64,000 nucleotides of DNA, taken from positions 19,615,201-19,679,200 of the forward strand of contig OZ038422.1 of assembly GCA_964036155.1 (NCBI GenBank), read 5' to 3'. The notes under the pieces are model-generated. The model saw nothing but the letters and a program-made list of their open reading frames with translations, was not told the DNA's origin and made no database searches. This stretch comes from Diploscapter coronatus (lineage: Eukaryota; Nematoda; Chromadorea; Rhabditida; Rhabditidae). A program made the translations under genes and the position numbers. Position 1 is the first letter of the stretch, and each line of letters starts with the position of its first letter. This document shows, one piece after another, positions 29,087-40,191 of the stretch.

Positions 29087-31909
29087 TCATTGTCGAGGAT
29101 CAGCAGGTGATTTCCATATCACGCGACATTGTGGACTCGATTGTATGTGCTTATTCTTTGTAGGGCGATTGGTAGTTGAACTATCATTTGATGGCGTCGG
29201 AACGGCTTTGGTGACCATTGTGACTTCTTTATACGGTTTCGAATTTTCGCTTTTGGTTGTATTCGATTCGACTGGGAACCGTTGCATGTCTGCTAGGATA
29301 GCAGGATATTCATTTGAAGATGGCCATTTCATAGATCGGTTTTTATTTATAGCCTTTTTGGGCTGACCGATGCTGACTTTATTGCTATTGCAAATTTTTG
29401 GCGTTGAGTTGCACCTGTTTTGATTGCCAATGGGTTTCTTATTCGATTTCTCATCACCTGGCTGAGAATTGATGGCGCGGTAGCTCCTCCGGGCGTCGGA
29501 AGATTTGTTTGATGAATTTTTCAATCCATTAAAATTCGTCTCAGAAGTTTTTCCTGTTGCTGGCTCACCGCTTCGATGAGTTGAGGAGAAATTCTTAGCA
29601 GCTTGAATGCTCTTTTCTACCGCAGGTCTCTTCACCATATTTCTGTTTAGAGGTGATTTATCACGCCTCTCATTTGACGGGTATTTCTGGTATGAAATGG
29701 CATTTCTGTCTCTTTCAGGCGCATGTCTGCCTTTGGACTGCTGGTGTTGGACTTTCGCACCTTTATCGTGGCTTGTCCTTTGCTTCTTCATCTGCTTGAT
29801 AAACACCGTTGATGCTGTAACTTTCTCGAACGCGGATTTGGTTGCGTTGAGTTGTCTTCCCATCAGCATGTGTCCAAATTTGCTGGGCAACAGCATCAAT
29901 CCAGAAGGCAACATAGTGATAGGCTTCGTGGGATCAAGGAATTTCCCCATGTAATCCTGCCCAATCACAACTTGTGGCTTGATGATTCTGTCCTTCATTT
30001 TTAAGGACAGACTGATCTTCTGTTCGTGAATGGCTTTCCGATCTTCTTCACTGAGTAGCGGAATTACTTTCTCGCTAATCAAAGTCTTCGATCCCTTGAC
30101 TTTGATTCGGATCTTCTTGCCGTTTGGGTCGATCATTTTGAGTCTGTAGATCGGATAGACGACTTTTCTCGGTTTCTCGCCCAATTTCTCAATTAGGACT
30201 TTCTTCGATATGAATTTCCGAAGACCAAGAATCTTTGCTGCCTCTTCAGTGATGAACGAGTCACTGGCGCCTGTGTCTGCTAGGACAAAAATATCTAGTG
30301 GCTCAACAACATTTGCATGATGTTGCACTTTGATGCGGGCAATTGGCAGTACATTGCTGTTGCCATTCGTATTTGCCAAATAGGCAGATGCTTCAGTATT
30401 TTCTTGTTCCGATTCTGAAGAATCGTCATCGCTCTGTTCAGATTGAGCGTATTCTTCTGATTGCTGCTGATAATCTGATGATTGGCTCATTAACCCTTGG
30501 CCCTGCTGAACTCTTGGCTGATATCTGTTACGATTCTGACCCTGATGATTATCACGTTTAGCATTTCTGCACGTGTTTGCATTCATCTGATCAGTGTCTA
30601 TCTGCTGTGTTTGACTAGGACATATCGATGAATGATGAGCATCATTGCACAACCAGCAGGATGGTGCATAGCAAGCACTGATATCGTGGCCTCTTCCAGT
30701 GCATTGTGTGCACCGCTTCTCTCTCTGGAGATGAGCGATTCGGTCATCGATGTCATTGACCTTGCTGCACTCCCATGATCGATGATAATAATCACGACAA
30801 TAAACGCATGGCTTATCATTTTGACGAGCAGGAGTCGAGGAAGTTAATCCTGCTTGTTTGCTGACCAAATCGGTATGACGAGTATCCTTTTCATGGAACT
30901 GAGACTGTTTAGGAGGAATGATGGCTTCCAGCCTTTCCTGTTTATCAATGGCTATGGAAAGCTGTTTGAAAAGTGAATTCAAATCTTTCTCCAAGTCTGG
31001 CTGCTTTGCCAGTTCAGTTGTGACGAAATCACAGACTTTAGGAGAAAACTTCTTGATCAGGTGAACTGTAACAATTGCTGGTTCCAGTTCACTCTTATTT
31101 TCTCTAAGTTGAGCGACGGTCGTTCTGATCTCTCCGAGATACCTTTTCTGGTCAGCAACTTTGAAGCTTTGGGGTGACAGCTCAAAGAGTTTCTTAATAA
31201 GACTACGATTCACTTCCGTCTTGTTTTCATATTTCTCGCGAAGTAGATCGATAGCGATTTGGTAGTTGTCATCGGTAACAATTAGACCCTGAATAACGTT
31301 CTTGGCCTCGCCTTGAAGACCAATTATGAGTCGATGAAACTTTTCACAATTTGACAGCGAGATGTCTTTATGAATATTGGAGTCGAAAATGCTCCAGAAC
31401 AAGTGCCATTCTTCATATTTTCCCGAAAAGTTGGGAATTGGAGATGGTTGTTTGATAGTAACATTTGTGGCTGTTGGAGCCTGCATGACTATCGGTTGCG
31501 TATTTTCTCTCTTCTCTTTGTTCTCCTTTTTGCCGCTATCGCAAACAATTTTTACTCTCTCCATATCTTTAGAGATTTTCTTTAATTCGGCTATTCTATC
31601 TTCCAGGTCAAGAATGATCTCTGCATGTTTTGTGCATTCTTCACTCTGTTTATTCTCGTACTTTCCGAGAACTTGATCATGAAATTTATTGATGAGATCG
31701 GCTGCCTCTTCAATATTTTGATCAATCCGATGAATGATCAAGGTTGCCTGCCTCTCAATGGAGTTATACTCCGAATCGCGTTTCCCAGACGCGTCTGAGG
31801 CGGCAAACTTCGTCAAGGTATCTACTTCAACCTTAGTGTCCAACAAGAAGGATTTGATGTCCTCGAGACATCGGTTGCTAGCTCTCTGATGAGAAAATAT
31901 CCTTGACAT
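29087..31909 (-). CDS. Retrotransposon Gag-aspartic protease polyprotein (BEL/Pao-like) with basic C-terminal tail
   Basis: A single uninterrupted 940-residue ORF. After a helical N-terminal region, residues ~155-325 match the DUF1759 Gag-like region of Pao elements (PNFSGKYEEWHLFW at the start). Three zinc knuckles follow at ~368-430: two of CX2CX4HX4C form and one of CX2CX3HX4C form. A Glu/Ser/Gln-rich linker precedes a retropepsin-type domain (DUF1758-like) whose catalytic DTG is at residues 545-547 in VLADTGASDSFIT, closing near GHMLMGRQLNA at about residue 690. The last ~240 residues are Lys/Arg/Ser/Asn-rich with no polymerase motifs. Gag packages RNA into particles and the protease matures it. 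The ORF is not broken, so this truncated coding content looks selected or recent rather than decayed. Confidence 0.9.
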   Translation of the reverse strand: MSRIFSHQRASNRCLEDIKSFLLDTKVEVDTLTKFAASDASGKRDSEYNSIERQATLIIHRIDQNIEEAADLINKFHDQVLGKYENKQSEECTKHAEIILDLEDRIAELKKISKDMERVKIVCDSGKKENKEKRENTQPIVMQAPTATNVTIKQPSPIPNFSGKYEEWHLFWSIFDSNIHKDISLSNCEKFHRLIIGLQGEAKNVIQGLIVTDDNYQIAIDLLREKYENKTEVNRSLIKKLFELSPQSFKVADQKRYLGEIRTTVAQLRENKSELEPAIVTVHLIKKFSPKVCDFVTTELAKQPDLEKDLNSLFKQLSIAIDKQERLEAIIPPKQSQFHEKDTRHTDLVSKQAGLTSSTPARQNDKPCVYCRDYYHRSWECSKVNDIDDRIAHLQREKRCTQCTGRGHDISACYAPSCWLCNDAHHSSICPSQTQQIDTDQMNANTCRNAKRDNHQGQNRNRYQPRVQQGQGLMSQSSDYQQQSEEYAQSEQSDDDSSESEQENTEASAYLANTNGNSNVLPIARIKVQHHANVVEPLDIFVLADTGASDSFITEEAAKILGLRKFISKKVLIEKLGEKPRKVVYPIYRLKMIDPNGKKIRIKVKGSKTLISEKVIPLLSEEDRKAIHEQKISLSLKMKDRIIKPQVVIGQDYMGKFLDPTKPITMLPSGLMLLPSKFGHMLMGRQLNATKSAFEKVTASTVFIKQMKKQRTSHDKGAKVQHQQSKGRHAPERDRNAISYQKYPSNERRDKSPLNRNMVKRPAVEKSIQAAKNFSSTHRSGEPATGKTSETNFNGLKNSSNKSSDARRSYRAINSQPGDEKSNKKPIGNQNRCNSTPKICNSNKVSIGQPKKAINKNRSMKWPSSNEYPAILADMQRFPVESNTTKSENSKPYKEVTMVTKAVPTPSNDSSTTNRPTKNKHIQSSPQCRVIWKSPADPRQ

Positions 31910-32071
31910 TCTTCAGATGTGTAGCTGTGGTTAAACAACACTCGACAGCTAAATCTGATGCACAGAGGAACTATCAATTATTCCAATTGACAAAGAGTGC
32001 TGAGTTGCTCGAATTGCAATCTTTTAGCTCTCTAGCGATATCTCTATCAGAAAATAGGGTGTCTCTCACCA

Positions 32072-32497
32072 TAAGCCGGGAGGCGAAAGAGAATATTAAG
32101 TTTGGGTTCTGTAGGGTTTGAAGAGAGGGGAAAGATGGGAGTCGAAAGGTTGGGTTCCAGGACTTTCGCTCTCGGCGCTAATAAGAGAGAGAGAGAGATT
32201 ACGAACACGATAGTAGTATGCTGTTAGGAGGAGAGATGTTAGTCTATCGAAAGTTAACACGAGTTAATTATTTTTCAATAATTTATTAACTTCGAAAGAA
32301 AGGTTATAATAACAAAAAATGCTGCTGCTGTTACTGTTAGTGGTTCTTTTCAGAACTGCCCTTTTGGGACAGGAAAGTGTAATCAGGGTTGGGCTCCGCC
32401 CCAATGATAAGGTTTGACCCCATCATGCCCTGCGCGCGAAGTGTTCTCCGAAGGGAAATTTATAAAGGTTTATAATTTTTAAAGGTTCGTGAGAACA
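32072..32497 (-). repeat. 5' LTR of the BEL/Pao-type element
   Basis: 426 bases, matching the other LTR. The first bases inward in element orientation form the TGG-starting primer-binding site (about 32055-32071). The Gag ATG at 31909 lies about 160 bases inside. Confidence 0.93.
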
Positions 32498-32502
32498 ATG
32501 TA
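32498..32502. repeat. 5-bp target site duplication (right)
   Basis: atgta, the same as 27826-27830. Confidence 0.9.
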
Positions 32503-33247
32503 ACTAAGATTTTAGGGCGAAATCGGCAACTTGTAAACCGCGCGACATGAGAAATAGTGTGGAAAAGAAATCCTATCAGCCAATATCTCGCAATCGATGG
32601 AGAATTAGCTGTGCTGCAAGTAGATTAAAAAAAATCCTATTGCACTACATACCCTCAAGTTACTTTTATCCTTTTGTAAAAACTACTCCTTTTCTTGAAA
32701 ATAGCATGGGGAAGAGAAAAAGAAGGTAACTTCTGCAAAGAGACGAGAGTAGCCAGGGGGTAGCTAGTGCAGAAGTCCTATAAAAATAACCCATATTTAT
32801 AGTGTACAAGGAGGAAGTACACAGACAAATTGATGCAGCGTGTCGGGGTCGCAGGCAAAATGAGCGAAGAGAGTAATGACGTATGAAATTCGAGGGATTC
32901 AAACAGTCAAGATGATGCATGCAAGCTTAAAGAGACAAAATGCGTGTTCACATGTTGAGTTAGTTTTCACTTAATTTTTAGGTGAAAGTGGACCCGAAAT
33001 TTGTTTAATTTCCCCACCGCCTAAGTTACGTCTAGACTTGACTGTTAGTATAGATTTTTGCTAAAGAATAGTGCTATGAAAAATGTGTTTGCGGAGCCTA
33101 CATATATGCACTGCAATACTGTTTCCTCTATGTTAGAAATATATCGCTTAAATAACATCTGTGGCTTGCAGCCCTTTATTGTATTGGAAATAGATGTAGA
33201 GAATGAGCGAGTGGATGATGCAATGTAGCAGTCTCTTCGTCTGTCCG
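32503..33247. other. Intergenic region between the retrotransposon and the kinase gene
   Basis: About 745 bases without supported exons. It contains the 3' flank of the kinase gene, and nothing else stands out. Confidence 0.5.
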
Positions 33248-35704
33248 TCAATCTCGTTCCCAATCGTATGGAGCATTAATGTCTCCTCCACACTCTTTCG
33301 CTCCTGCCTCCAACAGCTGGTAGATGTAGAAGTAGTCTATTTTGTCGCAGTACCTGAATCCATCAACTAATGACAGATACATTGAGAAGAAATTCTGGTA
33401 AGAATCATAAACATCAAAAATGACAGCTATTTGTTTGGCTACTCATCATTCTGACCATTGCGCGTATAGATCTTCAGATTTATAAAAGAAAACTGACTGC
33501 TGCTGGTCGATGTAAGATAGAATCTTTCCCAGTGTCTCTCTGCAGCGAATTCCATAGAACAGTTGGTTCTAAAATCTAGCCATCAATTGAAGAGTTGATA
33601 AAGATTCGATGCACCTTTTTAAGATTTCTGCTTTCCTCTTTTATTCTCAGAACCTCATCCTTCTCCGATAGCCTTCTCCAAGGCAGACCCTTCAAATAAA
33701 TCATTTTTATCACTTTCAAGAAACCTTTCCTTGGATATTCATTTCGTCATTTTCGGACGATTTTAAATTGCTCTTTCAATTCAATAATCCTTTCCTATAA
33801 CCAACCTGAATATTGATGAGATCGATGAGCTGATAGAACCAGCTCTCGCAATCGTCCTTGTAGCCGAGTTCTCTGAGCAGATGACAGTTCATCGCAGCGA
33901 ATTTGATGGTGCCCTTGAATTTGGTGGCCGTTCGCGGAGCCTTCAGCTCTCCCACGTCGTTCGTAATCTTGCGCGCGATTCCAAAATCCAAGATGTAGAT
34001 CTGCAAACAAAATTCATGGTTTTTTTGGATCAATTGAAGTGAATTGAAGTAGGAAATAACGGTAATATGTTGTGTTTTCATTATTATGATGTTATCCTTT
34101 CTAAGATCTGATTATTCATAATTCGTGTCGTCTGTTTCCCACGAAATGAGGAAATGGCAGTAAATTTTCATCAAGTTATGCACTTTGATAATGTATTCAA
34201 AATTTTCACGAATTGACAAACTTTTGGGAACGATCACTTCGTGGGAAACAGACGATATCGAAACTAACCAAATGGAGTTGGTTCTTGTCCTTGAGTCCAG
34301 CAGCGTAATTGGCAGGCTTTATGTCACGGTGAATGAAGCCGTATTTGTGCAGGTCTTCAATTGCTTCCAAGCACTGCTTGCTTGCGCCCAATCCAGTGGA
34401 GATCGAGAAGATCTGCAATTTACTTTGATTGCATTATCGGGTAAATCTTAGAAGTCAAAATTTAAGTATTCATGAGCGTAGATTGAGATCATAGTTCGAC
34501 TTGTTCAGTTTTCTATCAGATTGACCGACAACTACGAAATGGCGAAACCTGTCTTTTCCCACACAATTTCGTCCTATTTTCACCTCCTTTCCTAATATCC
34601 TTATCGGTCTTTTGTTCGGCCCACCCACACCCAATTGTTTGGACTACCCGCTTTTTAGGAGAAGACAGGGGAAAAGAAAAAAGTAAGCAGTCCAGACAAA
34701 TGGGTGTGAATAGATTGTGAATAGTCCGAACAACAGGAGGCTATCCTTATTTATATGTCTCGTTGTCATGTTATATTGTCATTTTAAAATTGCCTTCCAG
34801 AATGCCCTACTTTATCAGATCGTTCCATCTTCAGATCCTGCAGACTTTTGCCGACTAGCTCCATGACTAGGAAGAAGTACGTGTCCTTTTTGCCTCTGTC
34901 AATGATCCTCGTGAAGTGACTAAGTGCCCGTTCTCCCGATACCATCTTTAGGATGCTAATCTGAAAATAGAATGTTATCGGAACGAATTTATGATGAAGC
35001 AAGCAAAATCCTCAAACATGTTAATGAATATTGCGAAGATGACGAAAATCAAAATATTCAACAAGTAATAAGTGAAATTTTCGCTTCCGACCATTCAATA
35101 ATTATAGCATAATTGAGTCTTTGTCAACGCTTGACCAACGTCGAAGACTGTAACTGTCACAGGATTTCCTCTGCTCTTTTCCTACTTTCATTAACTCCTA
35201 AATTGGTTTGACAATTGCAGCAGTTATGTTGATCAATTGTTGGTAAACACAAGTGAGCCGACAGCATCCCCTCTTCCTTCTCAATTCCTACCTCCATTTT
35301 GAGTTTGGAGTGGCGTCGATCTTCCTTCTTGACTTCGACCTTCATCGCACAGAGCACTTTCGTGTTGATGTCCTCGACGCGATACACATCGCCGAATCTA
35401 AAAATGGGCAGGATTAACGGGTTGAGGGGGTAAACGCCATCAATTATATGAATTTTTGAAAGGTGTCTGTTGCGATATCGATGGACGGTGAAGATCATCC
35501 TTTCGAGGTGATCTCCATCGATATTCATAAGATGAGTGTCATCTTCACCAATTCATTATGTCATCGTTACATCATTCTTTTGTTTCGTCTCTGTCAATCA
35601 TACCCTCCAGCTCCGAGTTTCTTGAGCACTCTATAACTGGCTCTGCTCGACTCGACGATCGTTTCATTCTTCAACACGACGGTCTCGTCCTCGTCGTCAC
35701 TCAT
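33248..35704 (-). CDS. Tau-tubulin-kinase-like (CK1 superfamily) protein kinase
   Basis: Eight exons (35604-35704, 35292-35397, 34811-34960, 34269-34412, 33806-34000, 33615-33689, 33456-33568, 33248-33353) sum to 990 bases, 329 residues. The kinase core has the glycine loop GAGGFGDVY, the catalytic Lys in CAMKVEV, HRDIKPANY as catalytic loop, LDFGIAR as the DFG motif, and a TTBK-style GTIKFAAMNCHLLRELGYKDDCES segment. Also present is LPWRRLSEKDEV, characteristic of the CK1/TTBK C-lobe. All catalytic residues seem intact, so it should be an active Ser/Thr kinase. Such small TTBK-like kinases are greatly expanded in nematodes and often sperm-expressed; that role here is inference. The acidic N-terminus MSDDEDE is short. 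The acceptor before 33689 ends gaag rather than the usual tttcag. Confidence 0.9.
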
Positions 35705-36498
35705 TTTTCTGCTGCTGCTGCTTCGTTACTTGGCTGGTCAATCTCGTAGCAATGCACCAATTGCGCTTCCACTCGTATTTATACCTTCATTTTGTGCAGA
35801 ATATAAATTGTAGGCTAATTTTGTATCATCATTAATTTGTCTTTTCTGTCGATCAGGGATGGTCTTACCTCTATATCTCCTTTTTTAATATTTTTGTAAA
35901 GTATCTGTCTGTTTTTCTATGTGTCCGAGCTTATTTCTAATCACCTGTCTATCGTACCCCCATGTATGATATACCATTTGGTAGGTCTCAGTTGCATCTT
36001 GTGCAACATAACTTTTCCGACGACTTCTAACCTAATTTTTGGGTACTTAGGGCCAAAAAACTACAATATGCTAATTTTGATAATGAAATTTGCATATTAG
36101 AAGAGTTTTAAAAATGCATAAAAGGTAGAGAATTGATAATGAATTAACCATTAACACTCGGGTTGGAGTGGAGTGAGGTTTGTTTTTTAACAATTTGCAA
36201 TAAAAGTACGACTTCTCTATTCTGCCACTATTCTGCATCTATCACTACTATTTTTGTTCTGTTTTGTTTTCTATCACTGCTTTGTAATCTATTTCTTCTC
36301 TATTCTGTATTAGCCGGCCTCCGAAGACGGTCGGCCTACACTAGTTATTAAAATAAATTTAACGAAACAATCTATTCAACTAGATAGACGAGAAAGAGAT
36401 AATTTAAATCGATTCAGAAAATTGGAGTACCGCTTGGATTTTTCACCGTTGTTTTCGTATAGAATTATGGATCTGAGATTATAATTGAGTTATGAAGA
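35705..36498. other. Intergenic region with a GC-rich hairpin
   Basis: AT-rich, no exon seen. The kinase promoter must lie in the right-hand neighbourhood of its ATG. A tight GC hairpin (36313-36335) sits after a T-rich tract. Confidence 0.5.
36313..36335. repeat. GC-rich hairpin, arms of 7 bp
   Basis: gccggcc pairs with ggtcggc (one G-T pair) around a tccgaagac loop and is followed by ctacactagt. It resembles another hairpin at 39545-39559 in sequence and surroundings. A possible tail of an old retroelement or a structured RNA; no function is shown. Confidence 0.45.
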
Positions 36499-39202
36499 TC
36501 AAATTCCATTCTTATTTAGAGTTTCCCTGATTTTAGCTGCAACTAATCCGATCATATCCCTGCTTGGGTAGGCAATTAACGCTCCGGGAGATCCCAGTCC
36601 CTAGAATAGTCTATTTTTTAGTGTTGTAAAAATGTGTTACTTCAAAAACAGCCATATTATCCATCCGAACTCCAACAATTGTTAGACTTCCATTTTCGGT
36701 CATATTCAAAGAGTACGGCAGCGCTCTTCCCAAATCATATGGATCACTAAAGTTTAATTTTTTAAAAGTTAGCTAGAGTATGGAAACCTAGTCGAAGTTA
36801 ATAGAACTACACGTTGAATTTTGCTAGGACTGAAATATCGTATCGTATTTCTCAGAGCGCTAAATATTTTTTGCAAAAATTAAATATCAATCGCTTAACC
36901 GACTTAGCTACGCTGCCAGTTTGGTCTAGATGAATTGGCAGATCGTCCAGTTTCTCCATGAACACGTCGTAACTGTTGTGTGGGTCATTATAATCCATCC
37001 ATTGAGAGTATGCCGTAGTTGCATAAGTTGCAAGTCCAATTCTTTCAAAATGCGTCCACCTCGTTGCAACTAGATCTTGGATTAGTGCCTTTTCATCGAC
37101 TAAACTATGTGTGCAATTCATCGATGCGTCAATTACAATGGCGATATTCGCCTCTTCCGGTTCGTAATCCCCAAATGTCGTGGTTTGTTGAGCTGCACTA
37201 CTCGTTAATTGTTGAGTTGTCGTGGCAGGAAACGTGACTGTTAGAGGCGATTTCTGACAGATCAGAGCGTTGATGCTATCTGCCAGCTTCGGGTCTTTGA
37301 AGTCTGGGATTTTGAGGGTGAATTCAGTCAAATCGAATATGTCGCTGGTGATGTTCGGTCCGACTCCAACCAGTATGTAGTTGATATTGTAGTCGGCCTT
37401 CATCAATTGAAGTATCTTGTAGGCTTCTTTTATATCACCAATAGCACTGGTATAAGTGAGTTGTAGGATCACGGTACCGAAACCTTGTCGATTATGGCCG
37501 TCGTAGAGAATGTTATTGAAAGATTTCAGCCCGTTTGCAATACTTGAACCATCCCCGAATCTCATCCCAGCATGCTGCATGATACTGCAGGCTAGATCCG
37601 CTTGATTATTGAAATTGAAATATCCTTGCTCATTGTAATCCACAGTATCCGTATTCAGGAAAACTCCGGCTTCAGAACCGTTGGATGGATTAATGTACCA
37701 ATTAACAGTTAAATTGTATGCTAGAAATTGATTCATCAAGAAGAAGTCCGTATCTGACAACGCATCGGAAGCGTCAAGAATCATGGCTATGTCAACGTTG
37801 CAGTCGAGTGCAGGTGAAGGTGAAGAAGTACTTCCATCTACGGAAGTTATTGTAGATCCAGGTACATTAGATGACGTCATGACTGGTTGCACTGTTGATA
37901 TTATTCCCGAAGTTTTCAAGTCCAGGTTCGGGTACCGGGGTCCGGGGGGTCAAATTTCAAAAATCATCTCGACACCCCAAAACCTATATCAGATTGTTCG
38001 GCTCAACTCGTCGAGCTGAACAATCTGATATAGGTTTTGGAGTGTCGGGATGATTTGTGAAATTTAACCCCTAGACCTGGACTTGAAAAGTTCGGGAAAA
38101 AAGGCCAAAAACATGTTCTTCAGGTCGAATATAGTTAGAAACCACCCAAAACAAGAGCTAACACCTATTCGAAATCTTCGGTCTGACCCCTTCTTTGCCA
38201 TCTTCGATAATTACTGAGATTCTGTCTTAAAAATGCATGTTTTACCTAAAGGTTCAGAACATATGTAGTTGAATATAGCTTGCTTATCGGCAGCCGCCCA
38301 TTTACCATCAACCAGCCTAATGACAGCTGCTTCTGGGACACCCAAATTTTTAGGTTCGTCTGAAATATTGCAGAAAATTTTTAAAATTTCAGTTTCAATT
38401 TGAATTCAACATAATCAATAGCGACGCTAATGCAGATTAAAAAGTGGCAATATTTTATCAAAATTCGAAAAATCAACCATAAGTGTATGCTCGTTACGGA
38501 AAAGTCTTGCCTGGGGCCCAATTTGTGAATCCATTCTGGCTTCCGTCGACCCATTCCCAATTATCACCAACTTGATTATATCCAATCGATAACATCACTC
38601 CGATATTATTATATTTCGCTTGCGCTTTAGCTAAAGTTCGAGTGATTAAAATTTTCAATCTGACTTTTTTTACTTACAAAGGATGAAGTTATTGTTGAAC
38701 ATGTCTGTTATTGTAACTAGATCATATCCCATTGAAAGACATGTCAAGCGAGCTGCGTCCCAATTTAATTTTTGATCAGAAAAGTAGTAACATCTGAAAT
38801 TACTAAATACTACTAGAAGATATATTAAAATTTCATTTATTATTTTCCATCTTTCATAATATTGTACTCAGTTAGGGCATTAAGTGTATGATGATCTCAC
38901 TACACAGTAATTGCATATTTATCCTTAGATATCTTTCCCCGATCTCTATAAATACCCTCAAACTGTTATTAATAAAAGTTTTCGTGCTCATCAATACTCA
39001 TCGTTTTCCTTACACACAGCACATACTCCTCTACAGCCTTCCGGGGTCAGACAGAACTCAACTTACTCAACCTTATTTCAATAACTAAAAATGATGTTTA
39101 CCTTTTACCATCCGTAACATCTGCTGGATTACATCCTAGAGAACTTCGAATTTGGAAGAGTACGAATAATGGAAGAAATAGAAAATTTCGATAAAATACC
39201 AT
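36499..39202 (-). CDS. Secreted C-type lectin domain protein with two von Willebrand factor A domains
   Basis: Eight exons run from the ATG at 39200-39202 to a TGA at 36499-36501. The protein begins with a signal peptide (FLFLPLFVLFQIRSSLG). A C-type lectin domain spans the next four exons: CYYFSDQKLNWDAARLTC, GYDLVTI, NWEWVDGS, FTNWAP and a final YIC. The large exon below 37891 holds a first VWA domain (CNVDIAMILDASDALSD) and a second one (EANIAIVIDASMNC) finished in three small exons ending in LIAYPSRDMIGLVAAKIRE. MIDAS residues appear partly altered: DASDALS and DASMNC do not read as a clean DxSxS. CLEC-VWA fusions are common secreted nematode proteins linked to surfaces and pathogen response, which would be the default guess. 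One intron starts with GC instead of GT (after the WAP codons, near 38514). Confidence 0.85.
37906..38096. mobile_element. 191-bp imperfect foldback element in the lectin/VWA gene intron
   Basis: The left arm (starting cccgaagttttcaagtccag) is the reverse complement of the right arm (ending ctggacttgaaaagttcggg) over nearly the whole length, apart from an extra run of about 18 bases in the left arm around 37931-37948. The centre is near 38010. No flanking duplication was clear. The inner end lies about 12 bases from the acceptor cag at 37892-37894. It is probably a MITE-like foldback sequence. Confidence 0.75.
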
Positions 39203-40191
39203 TTTAAATAGTTCAAAATATCAAATTTGAAATTTTATTGTTATGGAAGTGAAATCAATTAGCTGCAAACATCGATATAATGACCAGCTTCCAAGCAGAA
39301 TGAAATTATTTTATTACTAACTTATCAGTGTCAATGTCAGTGAAGTCGTCGCTAAGCCTTCCTTAATCAATAAACATTCATATGAGAGTATGAACATGAA
39401 AATGAGAAATGCAGCAAATGCAATGCATGCCTTTTTTTAATTTTGTTTTGGTGCTGGAGTTTGTGGTGTTGACGTTAGTACTGTGTGTTGGTTTGGTATT
39501 GTTTTATTTTGCACTTTTGTGAAGCAAAAGGGCTAGACGAGAGAGGCCGCGAAACGGTCGATCGAAGTCTAGTAATTCTGTAGTCATCTTATTTATTTTT
39601 TTTTTAATTTCAATTTTCATTCAAAATTTTCATACCAATTATACAAGTCAACTATGGAGATTTAAAAAAGTGTTTCAGAAACTTTGATCTCAAAAATGTC
39701 GAAATTGGCACAAAATCGATTTCTTAAAAGTCAATATTTTCTGTCCAAAATGGGGCTCATTCAACTCAGAATTTTACTGATAACGAATATTTTAATATGT
39801 TAGCTGATTTAATAGTCTTATAATTGATACTAACTGATAAGCGGCTGATAATCATAGAGAACAATTTCAAATTTAATTCAGAAATCATCAGCACAACGAT
39901 AAACTGTCTTTGAATTGAAATTTTCATATTCATTTTCAGTTTATAATCAGGAATAAGCATTACTGAATAAAGAAAGAAATGACGTATTAGATAATATAAA
40001 AAATACCTTTCAAAATTCTGCAAAGCTTATTAATAAAAGTTTCATTATTCGGTCATCTATATACATGAAACAGACAATTCATTAAATTTATTCAGCTTCA
40101 GAATAATTTGTAATTCAATAATAATTTGCATGTAAATTTTAAAATATCGATGAAATACAAAGTAAAGGGCTACTGCTCTCTAGAAGATTCA
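39203..40191. other. AT-rich intergenic region with a second structured stretch
   Basis: No gene recognised. A G/T-rich stretch at about 39440-39530 leads into a GC-rich hairpin and then a T run (39597-39612). The rest is simple AT-rich DNA. Confidence 0.5.
39533..39572. repeat. Nested hairpin, possible structured RNA or retroelement tail
   Basis: An outer stem ctagac/gtctag (39533-39538 and 39567-39572) encloses an inner stem ggccg/cggtc (39545-39549 and 39555-39559) with loop cgaaa. It stands out as GC-rich in AT-rich surroundings and is followed by a T-rich run. Confidence 0.45.

Larger units (their letters stand above)
27831..32497 (-). mobile_element. Complete BEL/Pao-type LTR retrotransposon lacking polymerase and integrase
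   Basis: The 4667-bp element is oriented on the minus strand with 426-bp LTRs at each end. In element orientation the LTR starts TGTTCTCACG. The base pairs directly after the 5' LTR read TGGTGAGAG, a classic tRNA primer-binding start. A purine run AGTGGGGAG directly precedes the 3' LTR, as expected for a polypurine tract. Only one long ORF is present, encoding Gag and protease. No reverse transcriptase, RNase H or integrase motif is seen in the remaining ~830 bases. Autonomous BEL/Pao elements usually also encode those, so this copy would need enzymes in trans. Intact ORF and matching LTRs point to recent insertion. Confidence 0.9.

Noticed and set aside
29145..31676. Plus-strand frames inside the Gag-protease ORF
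   Set aside because: They are antisense shadows of a well-supported ORF and are short and broken.
39533..39572. Hammerhead ribozyme
   Set aside because: It has a GAAA-like loop but lacks the CUGANGA core at the required place, so I list only a hairpin.
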